From assembly GCF_030463565.1 (NCBI RefSeq), contig NC_134659.1:9246511-9310510 (forward strand): DNA of 64,000 bases, given 5' to 3'. This stretch comes from Pelecanus crispus. Taxonomy: Eukaryota; Chordata; Aves; Pelecaniformes; Pelecanidae. This document shows, piece after piece, positions 1 through 11,200 of this stretch. The position numbers and the translations under genes were made by a program. The stretch's first letter is position 1; each line of letters opens with the position of its first letter. The notes beneath the pieces were generated by a model, which was given only the letters and a program-made list of their open reading frames with translations, had not been told where the DNA came from and did not search any database.

Positions 1-3000
1 CAGCCCAAGACCCTTCCTCCAAGGTTTTAGAGGGGTCACAGCCTGTGGCTGCATCCCAGGGTTGGAGACACTTTTCTGTGACTCGTGAGAGGGCAGTGGA
101 TAAAAATGTCCCTTGACCCATTCATCCCTGCCCAGCTCCCTTTTCTGCAGAAGGGAGAGGCTTTGCTGGATGTCTGTCTGTCCAGCCAGGGTGGGAATAG
201 CAGGATTGTCACTCAGGCTCTTCCTCTACTCAGGGTGGCTCTTGGAGAGGAAAAGCAGGGACCATCACACCCACCAGGACCTTCCCAGGGTCCCCAAGGC
301 CCCCCAGCTGCCCCAGGCTGGCTTATCCCTGCCCTGCTCTGCAGAGCTTCCGCCTGCTTCCCGGACAGGCCAAATGAGTTGAAGGCACCGTTGTCACAAA
401 TCAGCTTGGGGCAATTTCCGCTGCATTGAGAATGGCAGGAAAAACATCCCATTTGCCAAAGGGAAGAGGCCAAAGGAGGCAGAGGAATCACGGTGGCCCT
501 GGGAGGGCTGGCAAGGCACCAAGGGTCACAATCAGCATTCATGGTCCCAGCCCCAGAGCTGCAGCTTTGCTCAGAGCCAAGTCCCACAGCCCTCAGCCAG
601 GAAAATGGCAGAGTCACGTGCTGGTGCCCCCCAGCCCTGTGGCCATTCCTGGCCTCACGAAGCCATCAAATGTCACCCTGTACTGAAGGATCATCCCAGC
701 ACTCAGGAAACCTCCCAGGGCTCTGCATGATACCTGGGCAGCACCCCTAAACGGGTCTGGCACCGCTCCCCACTGCCCCCACTGCAGTCTTTTCCAGTGG
801 TCCTGGGCTGGCCCCTTCAGTGTTGCAGAGCACAGGAGCTCATGACCAGCACTGATGCCAAAGCACCCAGCATCACTGTTCAGTTTTGCACAGCAGCATC
901 CCCCCAGACACAGCATCAGGGCACCAGCCCAGCATCACCATCCTGCACCCAGCCCCGCCGCCCGACAACACTACTTGTTCCAGCTCCTCTGCCCAATGCC
1001 CAGAGCCACCCTGAGCATCCAGCACCATTGCCCTGCCCCACCACCAGCACCCAGCGCACTTGCCCAGCTCCCTGGCTGGCACTTGCAGACCTCCCAGCGC
1101 TACTGTGCTGCTGCCTCTCCTCTCCCTCTGCACCCTCTTACAGGCTCTTCTGTCTCTCCTGGTCCCCTTGGGCCTGGCCCGTAATGCAGTCATGGCAGAG
1201 CATCCTTCCCCAGTGCCCTGGCAGGGATGGAGATGGTGCCACTGGTCACCCCAGGCCCATCCCTGCACACTGCCTGTCACCAGGTGCCATGTAGCCAGCT
1301 CTGCTCCAAAAACGTGGGTTTTGTGCCCCCCCGCCCCTGAGCATTTGAGTAGCCTCAAGGTGGAGGCCAGATGATCTGCTCCTTACAGAGTTCATCCAGC
1401 CACCTGAAACACTTGCATAGTCCCATACAGAAAGGCTGGACATTTACTACTGGGCTGCAGACTGATTCCCTTCTCATGGCTGACTCTTTGCTGGGGATTT
1501 AGCTCTGGCCTGGCCATGCCCTCCCACCCAGGCTGAAGGGTCCCTGGTGCTGGGTCCCAGGTGAACAGAGAAGCCCTGAAGCCCCTTTCTGCCCTTGCTC
1601 TGGGGACCAGAGGCAGGAGGGCAGGGCAGGATTGGCAGCTGGGGTGGCAGAGCAGGAGTAGCCTCCTGGGTGGACCACGCCAGGACCATGCCTCCCCAGG
1701 GCTGTGCCATGCCCACCCTTCAGCAGCCCCAACATCCCATTGTCCTTTTCTGCCTCCTTCGGGGACCGATCTGTCCCAGGGGCACCCTGGTGCTGCTGAA
1801 TCACTGCACCTGGAGGTGCCACCCCCAGGGACCCCCCACAGGGACATGGCCAGGGAGCCCGTGGGCAGCTCAGAGACCGGCCATGGCAGACCCTCCTCAG
1901 GAAGGGGTCTGGTTTAGGGACATCACCCTTTCCTTCCCGTCCTCAGCCAGGGCGCTGAGCCTGCCTGTCTGGGCAAATGTGGATCCATATTCCTGCCCCT
2001 CTCTCAGTCCTCCTTCCACCTGGCCGCGATGTCAGGGGCCTGACGTGGAGGATAGGGATGGGGCAAACAGTTCATTTAGTAAGAGGCTGGGGTGGGAGAC
2101 CTCCAGAAATGAGCAGTTCCTGCTTGCTGAGCAAGGGAGATGGCGCAGAGAGGTGGGGGCTGCCCATCTCCTCTAGCAAGCACCACTTCATCATACTGGG
2201 CTGTAACTTGCCGGTTTAGGGCTGTGCCTGGCAGGACACCCAGGGTGCGGGTCCATCGCCCCAGGCCTGCACCAAAGGACCTAGTGGCATCGCTGGGGGT
2301 GTGCACAGCCAAGCTGTCCGTGAACATCCAGGGACCCCTGTGCCTCTGCAGACCCTGCGCAAAGGCACTGACACCCAGGAGCTGACTGTCACAGTGCTAC
2401 TGGGGGGCGGAGCAGCAGGACAGAGTGGGGCCACTGGTGGCAGCAGTGGCCTCAGGCTTGCTCACCTCGTGGCCCTGGCAGTGGGGGCTGTGCCAGCCCA
2501 TCCAGGCCCACGTGTACCCCATGCTGGAGTCACCCCAACCTGCAGCTGCTGTCAGGTGAAGCAGGAAAGGATAATCCAGCCACCCAGGGAGTGGGATGCA
2601 GCCAGGTCCTGCATCCAAGAGCCCTGCAGGTCCCAGCAGAAGCTGGTCCAGGGAGGGGGATGCTGGGGAGGGGACTGTGATGGGACATGTGAATGTCTTG
2701 GGGCCATTTCTTTGCCTGTCATGACCGAGCTCCCTACGGCCACGAGCCTTCCCCATCTGAGTGCCAAGGCTTGCTCTCTGTCCCCTCCAGCTGTTATTTC
2801 TCTGAGCAGGCTTGAGTCCTGGTGATGGGCAGAGACATGTCTGGCAATGACAGATGGCCAGGTCCCAACTCAGCATGATGACAGCCCTAGGAGGGGCAGC
2901 GCTGGCCTGGGCATGGGTGCTGAGGGGTGTCAGTGGTCCCACACGACCTGATCAGGTTTGGGGAGAGCGAGGGCAGCAGTCCCTGGGCCCTCAAGCACAA

Positions 3001-3958
3001 GCCATGCCCTCAGCTTGCGGCTGGTTTTCGTATGTTGTGTCAGGGGCACTGGCCATGGGAGGAGGCGCTCGGTAGGATGGGCAGGTTTTGAACCCTGTCT
3101 GGCCTGACCAAACCTGAGAGGGTCTTCAGGGACCTGACACTGTCTCTGATCCCTTCCAGCCTTGTGTTTGCACCCTTCTTTGATAAACCGGGCTTTGGAG
3201 CCCCAGACAACACACACAGGCAGGCTGGGTCTGGCTGTCGTACGTGGGCACGGCAGGGAGCAGCCTGATCCCAGCCGTCCCTGCAGGATGGGAGATGCCC
3301 CACAGCATAGGTTTGTTTTCAACGCAAGAGCAGGACCATGCAAAACCATGCCATCTGGGGCAGTTTTGCTCATTCTGCCTTCCCCTATTACCACAGTCCT
3401 GTAGCCTTCTCAGTGGGTCCCCAGCTCACCCCAAACATGGCCAAGCCATCACGCGTGAGGCTTGAGGACAAGCAAAGACCTCAGGTTCCCAAATGTAATC
3501 CCTGGGCCCTCCCACCCCAGTGCTGCTCAGCGCTTCCCCACCTGCAGCCCCCTGCCCTGAAGCCATCCTCAGCAGCCCACCATGGCCAATGCTGGGCCAG
3601 CACGCTGTGGGGCTGAGTCCACAGGCTGGGGGGTGTTGGGCTGGGACAGGGACAGACAGACGGAGGGACCCCACAAACAGAAGTCCCCATGCTGGCTGGA
3701 CAAAGGAGGGTTTCATGGGCTCTTCCCAGCCCTGGCAGCGTTGTTGCTGGCTGCAGAGCCTGAGGAATGTCCCAGGCAGAGGCAAAGGGAAGGTCAGTAT
3801 TGAGACCGTACCTCGGCTCCTTGCTGTGCCCCACAATGGGGGTCTCTGGGGCACACAGCCCTTGCGCCAGGCCATGGGCAGCATGGACTCCCCCCAAAGC
3901 AAGAGAGCAGGGAGGAGATGAGTCCTTGAGCCCTCCAGGGCCCTGTGCAGCCCCTTAC
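1..3958 (-). other. GPR37L1: GPR37L1 intron 1 (partial)
   Basis: This stretch lies downstream, on the minus strand, of the GPR37L1 exon that ends at a clear GTAAGG donor at 3958-3953. No reading frame in it resembles the rest of a class A receptor (TM3 to TM7), so it is read as intron whose acceptor and second coding exon are beyond position 1. Mammalian GPR37L1 also has its coding sequence split after the first extracellular loop. Sequence is GC-rich with no recognised repeat. Confidence 0.8.
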
Positions 3959-4651
3959 CTCCATGAAGGGCACGATGCGACAGGACACGTCCCCTAGCAG
4001 CCTCTTCTTGGTGATCTCGTTGAAGATGACCACAGGCAGGCAGAAGAAGAGGATGAGGAAGTCCCAGAAAGCCAGGCTGGCCAGGATGGAGTTCCAGGCA
4101 CTCTTCATGTAGTAGTTGTGCCACACAATGCACATCACGGAGAGGTTTCCAATGATGCCCACTGCGAAGACGATGAGGGACAGGAACATCACAGCATAGG
4201 CACTGTAGGAGTTCTCTGTCACCGGGTACAAGGGGTTCTGGATTTGCAACCGTTTGTCGGACATGGTAGTGAGGTTGGCTCGGGGCTCTGCTGCCTCCCT
4301 GTCTGTGGGGACCCCTTGCTGCTGCTCAGATGGGTCCGTGCTTGATGGCAGCAGGGCTTTGGTTGGGTGCAGGCTGGCAGAGTTGAGGGGCCGCGGGAAC
4401 TCCACCTGCACCCCTGGCACATACTGCTGCACCGACTTGGAGTCCTCCTCCGTCCCCCGGCGCACCCTTTCCTTCATCACCTGGACTTCTGGACTGTCCT
4501 GGGAAACCGTCAGCAGAGTCCTTCCTCCATCTGCACCCTGGGCATGGTAGGTGCTGCCTTCCCCAGGCTGCCCAGCCCTGCTTTGCATCACCGCAGCTCC
4601 CGGCACAAGCAGCATCAGCAGCAGGAGGACAAGTGAGGGCAGAGAAGGCAT
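3959..4651 (-). CDS. GPR37L1: GPR37L1, first coding exon (5' 231 codons, partial gene)
   Basis: The exon encodes the N-terminal part of prosaposin-receptor-like GPR37L1, an orphan class A GPCR of astrocytes and other glia. The ATG at 4651-4649 has a good Kozak context (ACCATGC). Residues 1-20 form a leucine-rich signal peptide. The ectodomain (about 21-148) has a dibasic RVRR site at 62-65, where GPR37L1 ectodomains carry basic residues, and one N-glycosylation sequon NLT at 126. The segment [13 protein letters not shown] (134-146) is a family hallmark. TM1 is about 151-177, with N1.50 in GNLSV (N169). TM2 is about 188-210, with D2.50 at D197 in LAFWD. C224 is the conserved disulfide cysteine at the start of TM3. 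The exon is 693 nt, exactly 231 codons, and stops in phase 0 after FME at a GTAAGG donor. TM3-TM7 are not in the window. Identification is firm; GPR37 is the only close alternative, and the N-terminus is far shorter than GPR37's. Confidence 0.95.
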
Positions 4652-4925
4652 GGTCCCCTCCGCACCCTCCGGAGAAAGCGTGTGGTGGGAGACAGAGCAG
4701 CCCCGAGCGCCGGGACCCCGGGGCTGTGGGCAGCGAGGGAGCGGTCCGGAGGAGCAGCCGGTCTGTCCGGCTCCGGCCGCTGCTCTGGGCTCTCCGGAGG
4801 GCTCTGGGCAGAATAAAAGCGGCGCTGGGGAGCGGCAGAGCCAGGCCCTCTGCTGGTCACCCACCCGCGCCCGGGGAGGCTGCCAAGCTCTGCGGAGATG
4901 CGCCAGCGCCCAGGCCGGGCCGCTC
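4652..4925 (-). promoter_or_regulatory. GPR37L1: GPR37L1 5' UTR/promoter CpG-rich region
   Basis: Immediately upstream of the start codon the sequence is dense in CpG (for example the cluster at 4680-4770), unlike the flanks. It has no TATA box in the minus orientation at a useful distance. I infer a CpG-island promoter and 5' UTR with dispersed starts; the start site cannot be placed from sequence alone. The GPR37L1 frame stays open upstream to about 5122, but the signal peptide and Kozak context fix the start at 4651. Confidence 0.6.
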
Positions 4926-4926
4926 A

Positions 4927-5099
4927 GCATCCCCCAACATCCCCCCGACAAGCCCCAACATCCTCCCCAGCATCTGCCCCAACATGCCCCCAGCATCCCC
5001 CCCCCAACATCCCCCCAGCATCCCTCAACATCCTCCCAGCATCCCCCCCCAACATCCCCCTCAACATCCTCCCAGAATCTCCCCAGCATCCCCCCAGGA
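4927..5099. repeat. C-rich minisatellite (about 12-nt unit)
   Basis: About 14 imperfect copies of a unit of the form (A/G)(A/C)CATCCCCCC are arranged head to tail on the plus strand, with C-runs of 4 to 9. On the minus strand, the sense strand of GPR37L1, this gives many G-runs of four or more separated by ATGTT or ATGCT. It sits 276-448 bp upstream of the GPR37L1 start codon. Confidence 0.9.
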
Positions 5100-5489
5100 C
5101 AAGCCACACGAAGGACGCACACGGCGCTGGGGGTGGGCTGCTGAGCTCAGCTCTTCCCTCTTGACCTCCACACCACCCACCCCCCGGCCCCAAGCAGGCA
5201 GCACTAAGGATGCCCAAGGTCCAGCACTGGGCACTGTCCCGTCCCCTGCCACACTCAGCCTGGACTCGGGATGCCCTCAAACAGCCAGACCACCTCTCCG
5301 GGGCTGGAGGGGTGGCAGGGCTGCCCTCGTCAGGAGGGCAAGAGGAAGGACTGGCTGGTCTCAGGTGAAGCTCCTTGCCACATCGGGGTGTCAGATCTGC
5401 TGGTCCAGTTCTCCCATACTGCTTTTCCTGCTGACTTACCCCCTGGGACAGGAGTTTGAACAGAACTGAGGTCCCTAATCCCCTGTACC

Positions 5490-5640
5490 TATGACATCTC
5501 CCCATACCCACCACCTCTCCCTCACACCCATCATCTTTCCCCATTTCTGTTGCCTCTCCCCATACCCACCACCTCTCTTCTGTCCAGTCTCCTGTTCCCC
5601 TGCCTGTTATTTCTCCCTGCGCTGTTACCTCTTCCCCATG
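5490..5640. repeat. Degenerate pyrimidine-rich array
   Basis: Irregular copies of a CCCATACCCACCACCTCTC-like unit alternate with CCCATTTCTGTTGCCTCTC-like variants. Copies are strongly diverged and the period is not constant, so this is an old low-complexity minisatellite at most. Confidence 0.5.
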
Positions 5641-7364
5641 ACTGTGGGACAGGAGGGATCACAGTCCCCTCTGGGGACATGCCCTGTGGCATGTAGGCAG
5701 CCTATGGGGATGCAACGCCAGGCTTGAAGCAGCAGGGCTACCCCAGACCTGGGGGGCTCAAGGAGTCTGTCCCTCTCCTGCATGGGGCAGTGGCAGGGGC
5801 TGGGACACCTCGCCCCACTGCAGCCAGCAAAAACCAGCTTCCCCCTAGCTGGGACCCCACTGTCGTCTCCATCTGGCACCGTGCCTGTTCTTCCCCAAGC
5901 CAGAAGGGCCTCTGGGCTCTTGTCCTGGAGCACTGAGGGGGATGTGGGCCTCTTGCTGCTCCACTGGGAGCTGGGAGAGCTGATGCCACTGGAGCCAGAG
6001 CAGGGAAACTGAGTCCCAGAGCTCAGAGGTTGCCCCTCCCAGGTGAGCGTGTGACCACAGCTAGCAGGACATTTGCTGACGTGGGTATCAGTGGTGGGAT
6101 GCTCCTGCTCCACTCAAAATCATGTTGTACTCAGCTGGCCCTTGGTGCTCAGCCACCACAGCTGGGCTGGCGGAGACTCCTGTTGTCCCACACCCCTTCA
6201 GGGTGAAGCAGGAATCTCTGCCCCCAAATCATTTGGCTCAGCCAAATGCAAGCCCTTCATCCCTCCTGTGCTGGCACCATTCCTCCATTGTGTGTGACAG
6301 TGCTGATCAGCAAAGGCCACAGAAACCAGAGGCACACCAGCAGCCTGGTGCTTTTGCTTGACGTCCCAGCCTCCTGCCGGCAGCACTTTGCCCGGGGCCC
6401 TGCAGGCAGGAGCTGGCAGCTAGGCCTGGCTGCTCTCCTTTCTCACACTGCTTCTCCTGCGGCCAGGTGCTGCTCTTTGACTCTTGATAATGCTGATTTT
6501 TGAGCATTGTTTGGATATTTCCAAAGGGGAAAGGAGCATTTCAGCTCTTGCTGGGTTCTACAGGAGCCAATAGTGGCAATGCCTGAGGTCTGTCCTGGGT
6601 GCAGAGGGACAGGCGCCTTGAAGTGATCACTTTGCCTACCGCAATGGAGGAATGCCTCAGCCTGAGCTCAGTGATAGCCTGAGGATCATGCAGGACTGCT
6701 GTGGGCTGCCAATTGCTTCAAGTGCTCTGGCTCCAAGGACGTAACGGAATATGTGAATGATGAGGGACCAACCCCAGGGTTCATGACTGCTCTGGCCTTG
6801 GCCCACCATCCCATACCTAAAATGAGCCAAGTGTTCTCCTTAGTGGAGAACAAACCCCCAAAAGAGCTGAACTGCGTCCAGTTTGCACGGGAGCACAGCT
6901 CAGATGTGGGGATGCCAGCAGAGCCAGGGCATGGGCAACTTGACTGTCAGCATTTTAATTAAGTCTGGTTAACTGAAGAACAGATAACACAAACTTGCTC
7001 CCCAGTGAACCCCCAGTGCTAATCCCAGCTCCCTCTGCAAAGGCCAGGTAGGAGAGATGGTGGCATCAGTTCCCACACAAGGCTCAGGAGTGATGCCACT
7101 GCACCTTGGCAAGGCTCAGAGGAAAACCACACTGCCTGGTGACGGAGCTGAGCGACGGATGAACGGAGGCAAGGCAGGGCTTGAGGCAGGAGTGCAGAGA
7201 AGGATGAGGTCTTTCCTCAGTGCCCACATCAGCTCAGAGGAGGGAGCCCTTGTTGTGCTCCTCACCTGCCAGGAGGGATACGGCTCCTGGCAGGGTGCTG
7301 GCACCAGGCACTGACCTGGCCCCGGCGCAAGGCAGCCAGGTGTTTTTCCTGTAAGGAGAGCGAG

Positions 7365-7374
7365 CTATTTTTAG
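7365..7374 (+). promoter_or_regulatory. MEF2-type site
   Basis: CTATTTTTAG matches the MEF2 consensus YTAWWWWTAR at every position, in an AT-rich patch within GC-rich DNA about 2.7 kb upstream of GPR37L1. A 10-bp match arises by chance, so function is only a possibility. Confidence 0.25.
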
Positions 7375-8283
7375 TTTCATTTCATGGCCGTTGCACAACA
7401 GATGGGTGTGTCATGGAGCTGCCTGAAGACAACAGCAGAGTTCACTGGGGCAAGGTGACACTTGGGCAGCATGGGAGTGACCTCAGGCAGTCTCTGTCAC
7501 CCAGGGAACAGCTGCCCAAGCAGCCTCTCTGAGATGCTCCTCTTCCTTCCCTCTCTCTGTCCAGGAGCTCCCAGCCAGCGTGGATCCCTGGCTGTCCCCA
7601 AACTGGGAGCCAGAAAACAGCCCCAGACGCTATTTGGAACAGAGCATTTATCTTCTCCAGCCCAGATTCACAGACAGTTGAGACTGTTTCTCGGGAGATG
7701 AGTGTGTCTGGGTTTTGCAGACGTCTCCTTGGAGGTACTTTATCAGAGTCAGAGCTTTCCACTGTGACCCAGGGGAGGTTCTTTCTAAGTCCCCTCTTCC
7801 AGATATTTCATTCAACCCTCTGAATTTTGGACAAGTCTGCATAAAAATCATATCCCACCTAAGACCTGCATCTCCCTGCCCTGGGGCCCACAGGGACAGC
7901 CCCCTCAGTAACAAGTTCAAAATCATCTGCTAGAAAAGGGGCAAAAATCAGAAACGTTTCTGAGCCTGCATTGCACCACACCAAATGTCTTCCCCATTTT
8001 GGGGCTTTTTTAAGCTGTCCCTTTGGAGCAAGACAGCTTTGTTGCAGCCAAGGACAGTGACAAAGCCACCCGGCAACTGCTTTGCCTCCTACCAGCGTGT
8101 CCATGGACCCACCATGGCTCTCCGGATGCTAGTGATGGTTCAGGAGAGACACAGGGGGACGTGAGGGAGATGCTGTGTCTGATCCTGTTGCTGGACTGTC
8201 TCTTCCTGGCCAGAGGGGATAGCGGGGGTACCGGCACCAAGACACCAGGCTGTGTGAGTGGGCAGCATCTGTGCCAGCTGGGA

Positions 8284-8296
8284 CCCCCCCCCCCCC
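8284..8296. repeat. Homopolymer C13
   Basis: Thirteen consecutive C residues follow GGA. A simple mononucleotide run, likely length-polymorphic and error-prone in sequencing. Confidence 0.9.
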
Positions 8297-11200
8297 GATG
8301 TCAGTTGATGAGTTTCTCTGACTCCCTTCTTGCCTCCATAGGAAGCCCCAGTGTCCTCCCGCTCATGCTCCAGCTCACCCTCATGAAGGAGCCCAGTGGG
8401 GTGAGCTGTGTCCAGTCCCAGTCTATATGACATTGTTCACTGGCCTTGTGATTGCTGGGGAGGAGGAGAATTGCCCCACGCAATCTGCTCTAATCCAAGC
8501 ACAGGGGCATGGCTGAGATGGAGGAAGCTTGAAAGTCTGGGCAGCAATAAGATAGCTGTGCCTGCAAGCATAATGCCATGTCCTGAGATGGACAGTTGGA
8601 TGGGTGGTAATCTGAGGGGACATGGGACTGTCTGTGTGTGCGATGAGGAGCATTTTTGCTAGGAGGTGACAGCACCGGTGATACTGAGCTGAGTTTGCAG
8701 GCAGGCTGGGAGAGCAGCAGGGTGGGAGGAACAAGCCGTCCTGTTCCCCCTGATGTGAACCACTCTGGCACCTTGGCACTGAGGCCAAGGTCCATGACCT
8801 CTGGCGGCCCCACTCCCGCTGCTCTGCACCTCCAGCTCGGCAGGTCTGTGCATGCTCTGCCGAGCCATCATGTTACAGAGCATCTTCACCGTGGGCTCTT
8901 GCAGATGCCAAAGCCACCCACCTCAGCCCCTGCTCTTGGCAGAAGCATGTCCCTCATCAGACCCCAACAGTGAGTTTAGACCCAGTGTAGCTCAGCTCTC
9001 CCAGAGCCCTGCAAGTGGGTGAGAGCCCCCTGTAACTACAAATAGCATGAAGAGCGAGCACGCTCAGACTCAATTTCACCCCTGATTCTTCTCTGTTGAT
9101 GGAAACACTCTTTTTCTTAAATCGGTATAAATGTCAGAAACCCCCCTGAGGCTTCAGCCTGCCTTCTGGCGAGCTTAGTTGAGCTCCTCAGGGCTACCAC
9201 AAGCTATCTCTGACAGCACATAGAAGTGGATCTGCCCTGGCTGCCTTGCAGATATGGCAGGGAGAGCTGTTCCAGACCCCTGCCACCCGTGCCACTGCGG
9301 GTGCCCCTCACCCAGCAGCACCTCCCATGTCCATGTTGCTAGAGTGACTTGGGGCAGACGAGGCCCAAATACCCAATGAGAGGAGGAAAACAGCTCCCTT
9401 TTGTTTCCACCAAACAGTCCAGGCTGCACGGGAGCAAAGCAGTAACAGGGCTGGCACACGCCTGTTTGCCCTGTGCTGTTAGAGTGATCTGCCTGGTTCC
9501 TTTGAAAGGCGAGGGCAGGGAGGGGACATGGTAAACACAGGGGGCTGGTGCAGGCAAAGGCAGTGCTCAGGCAGCTGCTGCTCTGAAGGCAGGGCTCTGG
9601 GGGGTGGGCACGGGAGAGGAGCTCCCTGCCACTGCTGTCACCCCTCATCCTGAACGAAGATGCTCCTGTGTGTTTTTCATGCCCTGGGACAGGATGATGA
9701 ATCTCCCCACTGACAACCCTCTTTCTCCCCCTGTCCTGTCTTCCCGCTGGTGGCTGAGACCAGGGAGACCAGCCCAGCATCTGTGCACACCCCAGCTCCT
9801 GTGTCTCAAAATTAACTCCTGGTGTGCTGGGCTGAGCCTGCCTCACTCACTGCTTTACAGTGCTGCTTGGAGTTCCCATCAGTGTCTCAATGGCATTGAT
9901 CCTGCAAGCTGCTGTCTCCTGCAGGGATGGGATGCAACGGTTCAGCCCAGAAGCTGGGGGCTGTTGGGGTGAAGCAGCCTGCGATATTTGACCAGCTGTT
10001 CCCAGCACACCATGGTGCCAGCCAGCTGTATGCAGGAGCCATGAAAGGCTTTGGAGCTTGCCGCTCCCCCTCCCCTGCTCCTGCGCCTCCCCCCTGGAGC
10101 TTGTGAAAAGCCTCTCCCATCCGACCACAGCCACGTCGCGCTGAGCTTGCTGCAGCTGGCACTGCTGGAGCAAACCTGCACCCCAGGGCCTTCCCGGCCT
10201 CCTGCGGGATGCTGGCTCTGCTCCCCGTGGGCAGGTTTCCCAGTAGTCACTGGTTTAAAGCACAACACAAACACTCAACCCCATTTTGCAGCGGAGAAAA
10301 CAAAATGATGGTGGGATTTTCCTTGGGCCACAGCAGGAGGTGAGTTCCCGGGGCTTCCTTGCAGGGGCCAGCACGGGGACGTCCGGGCTCTTTATGGGTT
10401 GGTGCCGCAGCGCTGGACGCAGCCTTGTCTGCACAGGGAAGCGTTATCAGCTCATGTGAGCAGGGGCTGCATTTATGTTTGCAATGGGGTGGTCACGTTG
10501 TGTTCAGGGGAGGAACTGAGAACCCAAGGCAAGTTCAGCTTAGGGCAAAGGCAGTATTTTCCCATTGAATAAGATGAGCAATGGTCTGGAAGCAGTGAGA
10601 TGCCATTTGGAGAGGCCCTGAGCTTGACCCCTTTGTTGGAGCCCACTTGGTGATTCACCCCCAAGTTCCCTGTAAGTGCACGAGGACTCACAAATGCAAA
10701 AATGCAAATTGGAGCAAAAACACTCATAAGTTTAATGTAGAAAATAAACCATCTTCAAGCCCACCACCTTCTTTTTTGGGGGGGATGAGGTATTTGGTTT
10801 CTCCATTTGCCTCAACTCAGTCCTTCTGGCTCTAGTAATGACTGCCCCATTTTTCCCTGCTTTGGGGTAAACCTCATGCTCCCTCGCTGCTCTGTCCCCC
10901 TGCTCAGGCTGTCACAAGCTGTGGCTGGGGGCTTCAGAGCTGTACGGAGCTTGGGTTTGGGGTGACAGTTGCATGGGGACTCTAAGCATCCCCTCTAAGT
11001 CCTGGGAGACATCAGCTGGAGCGCTGGTGAAAACCACCATGCTGCGGGGTTGTGTGCTTGTCACCCCCTACTTCCCAGTATCCCTTTCAGGGTGCTTTGC
11101 ATCCCTGACTGCTCTCAGTGAATCCCAACTCCTCCTGCAGCTGTGGTGCACAGCTGGGGCTCCAGGTGAGCAGGAGAAAGGTCTGGGGGAGCTTTGAGGG

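Noticed and set aside
4652..5122. In-frame extension of GPR37L1 upstream of residue 1
   Set aside because: The extension translates promoter DNA and the minisatellite (Gly/Trp-rich); the signal peptide and Kozak context support the start at 4651.
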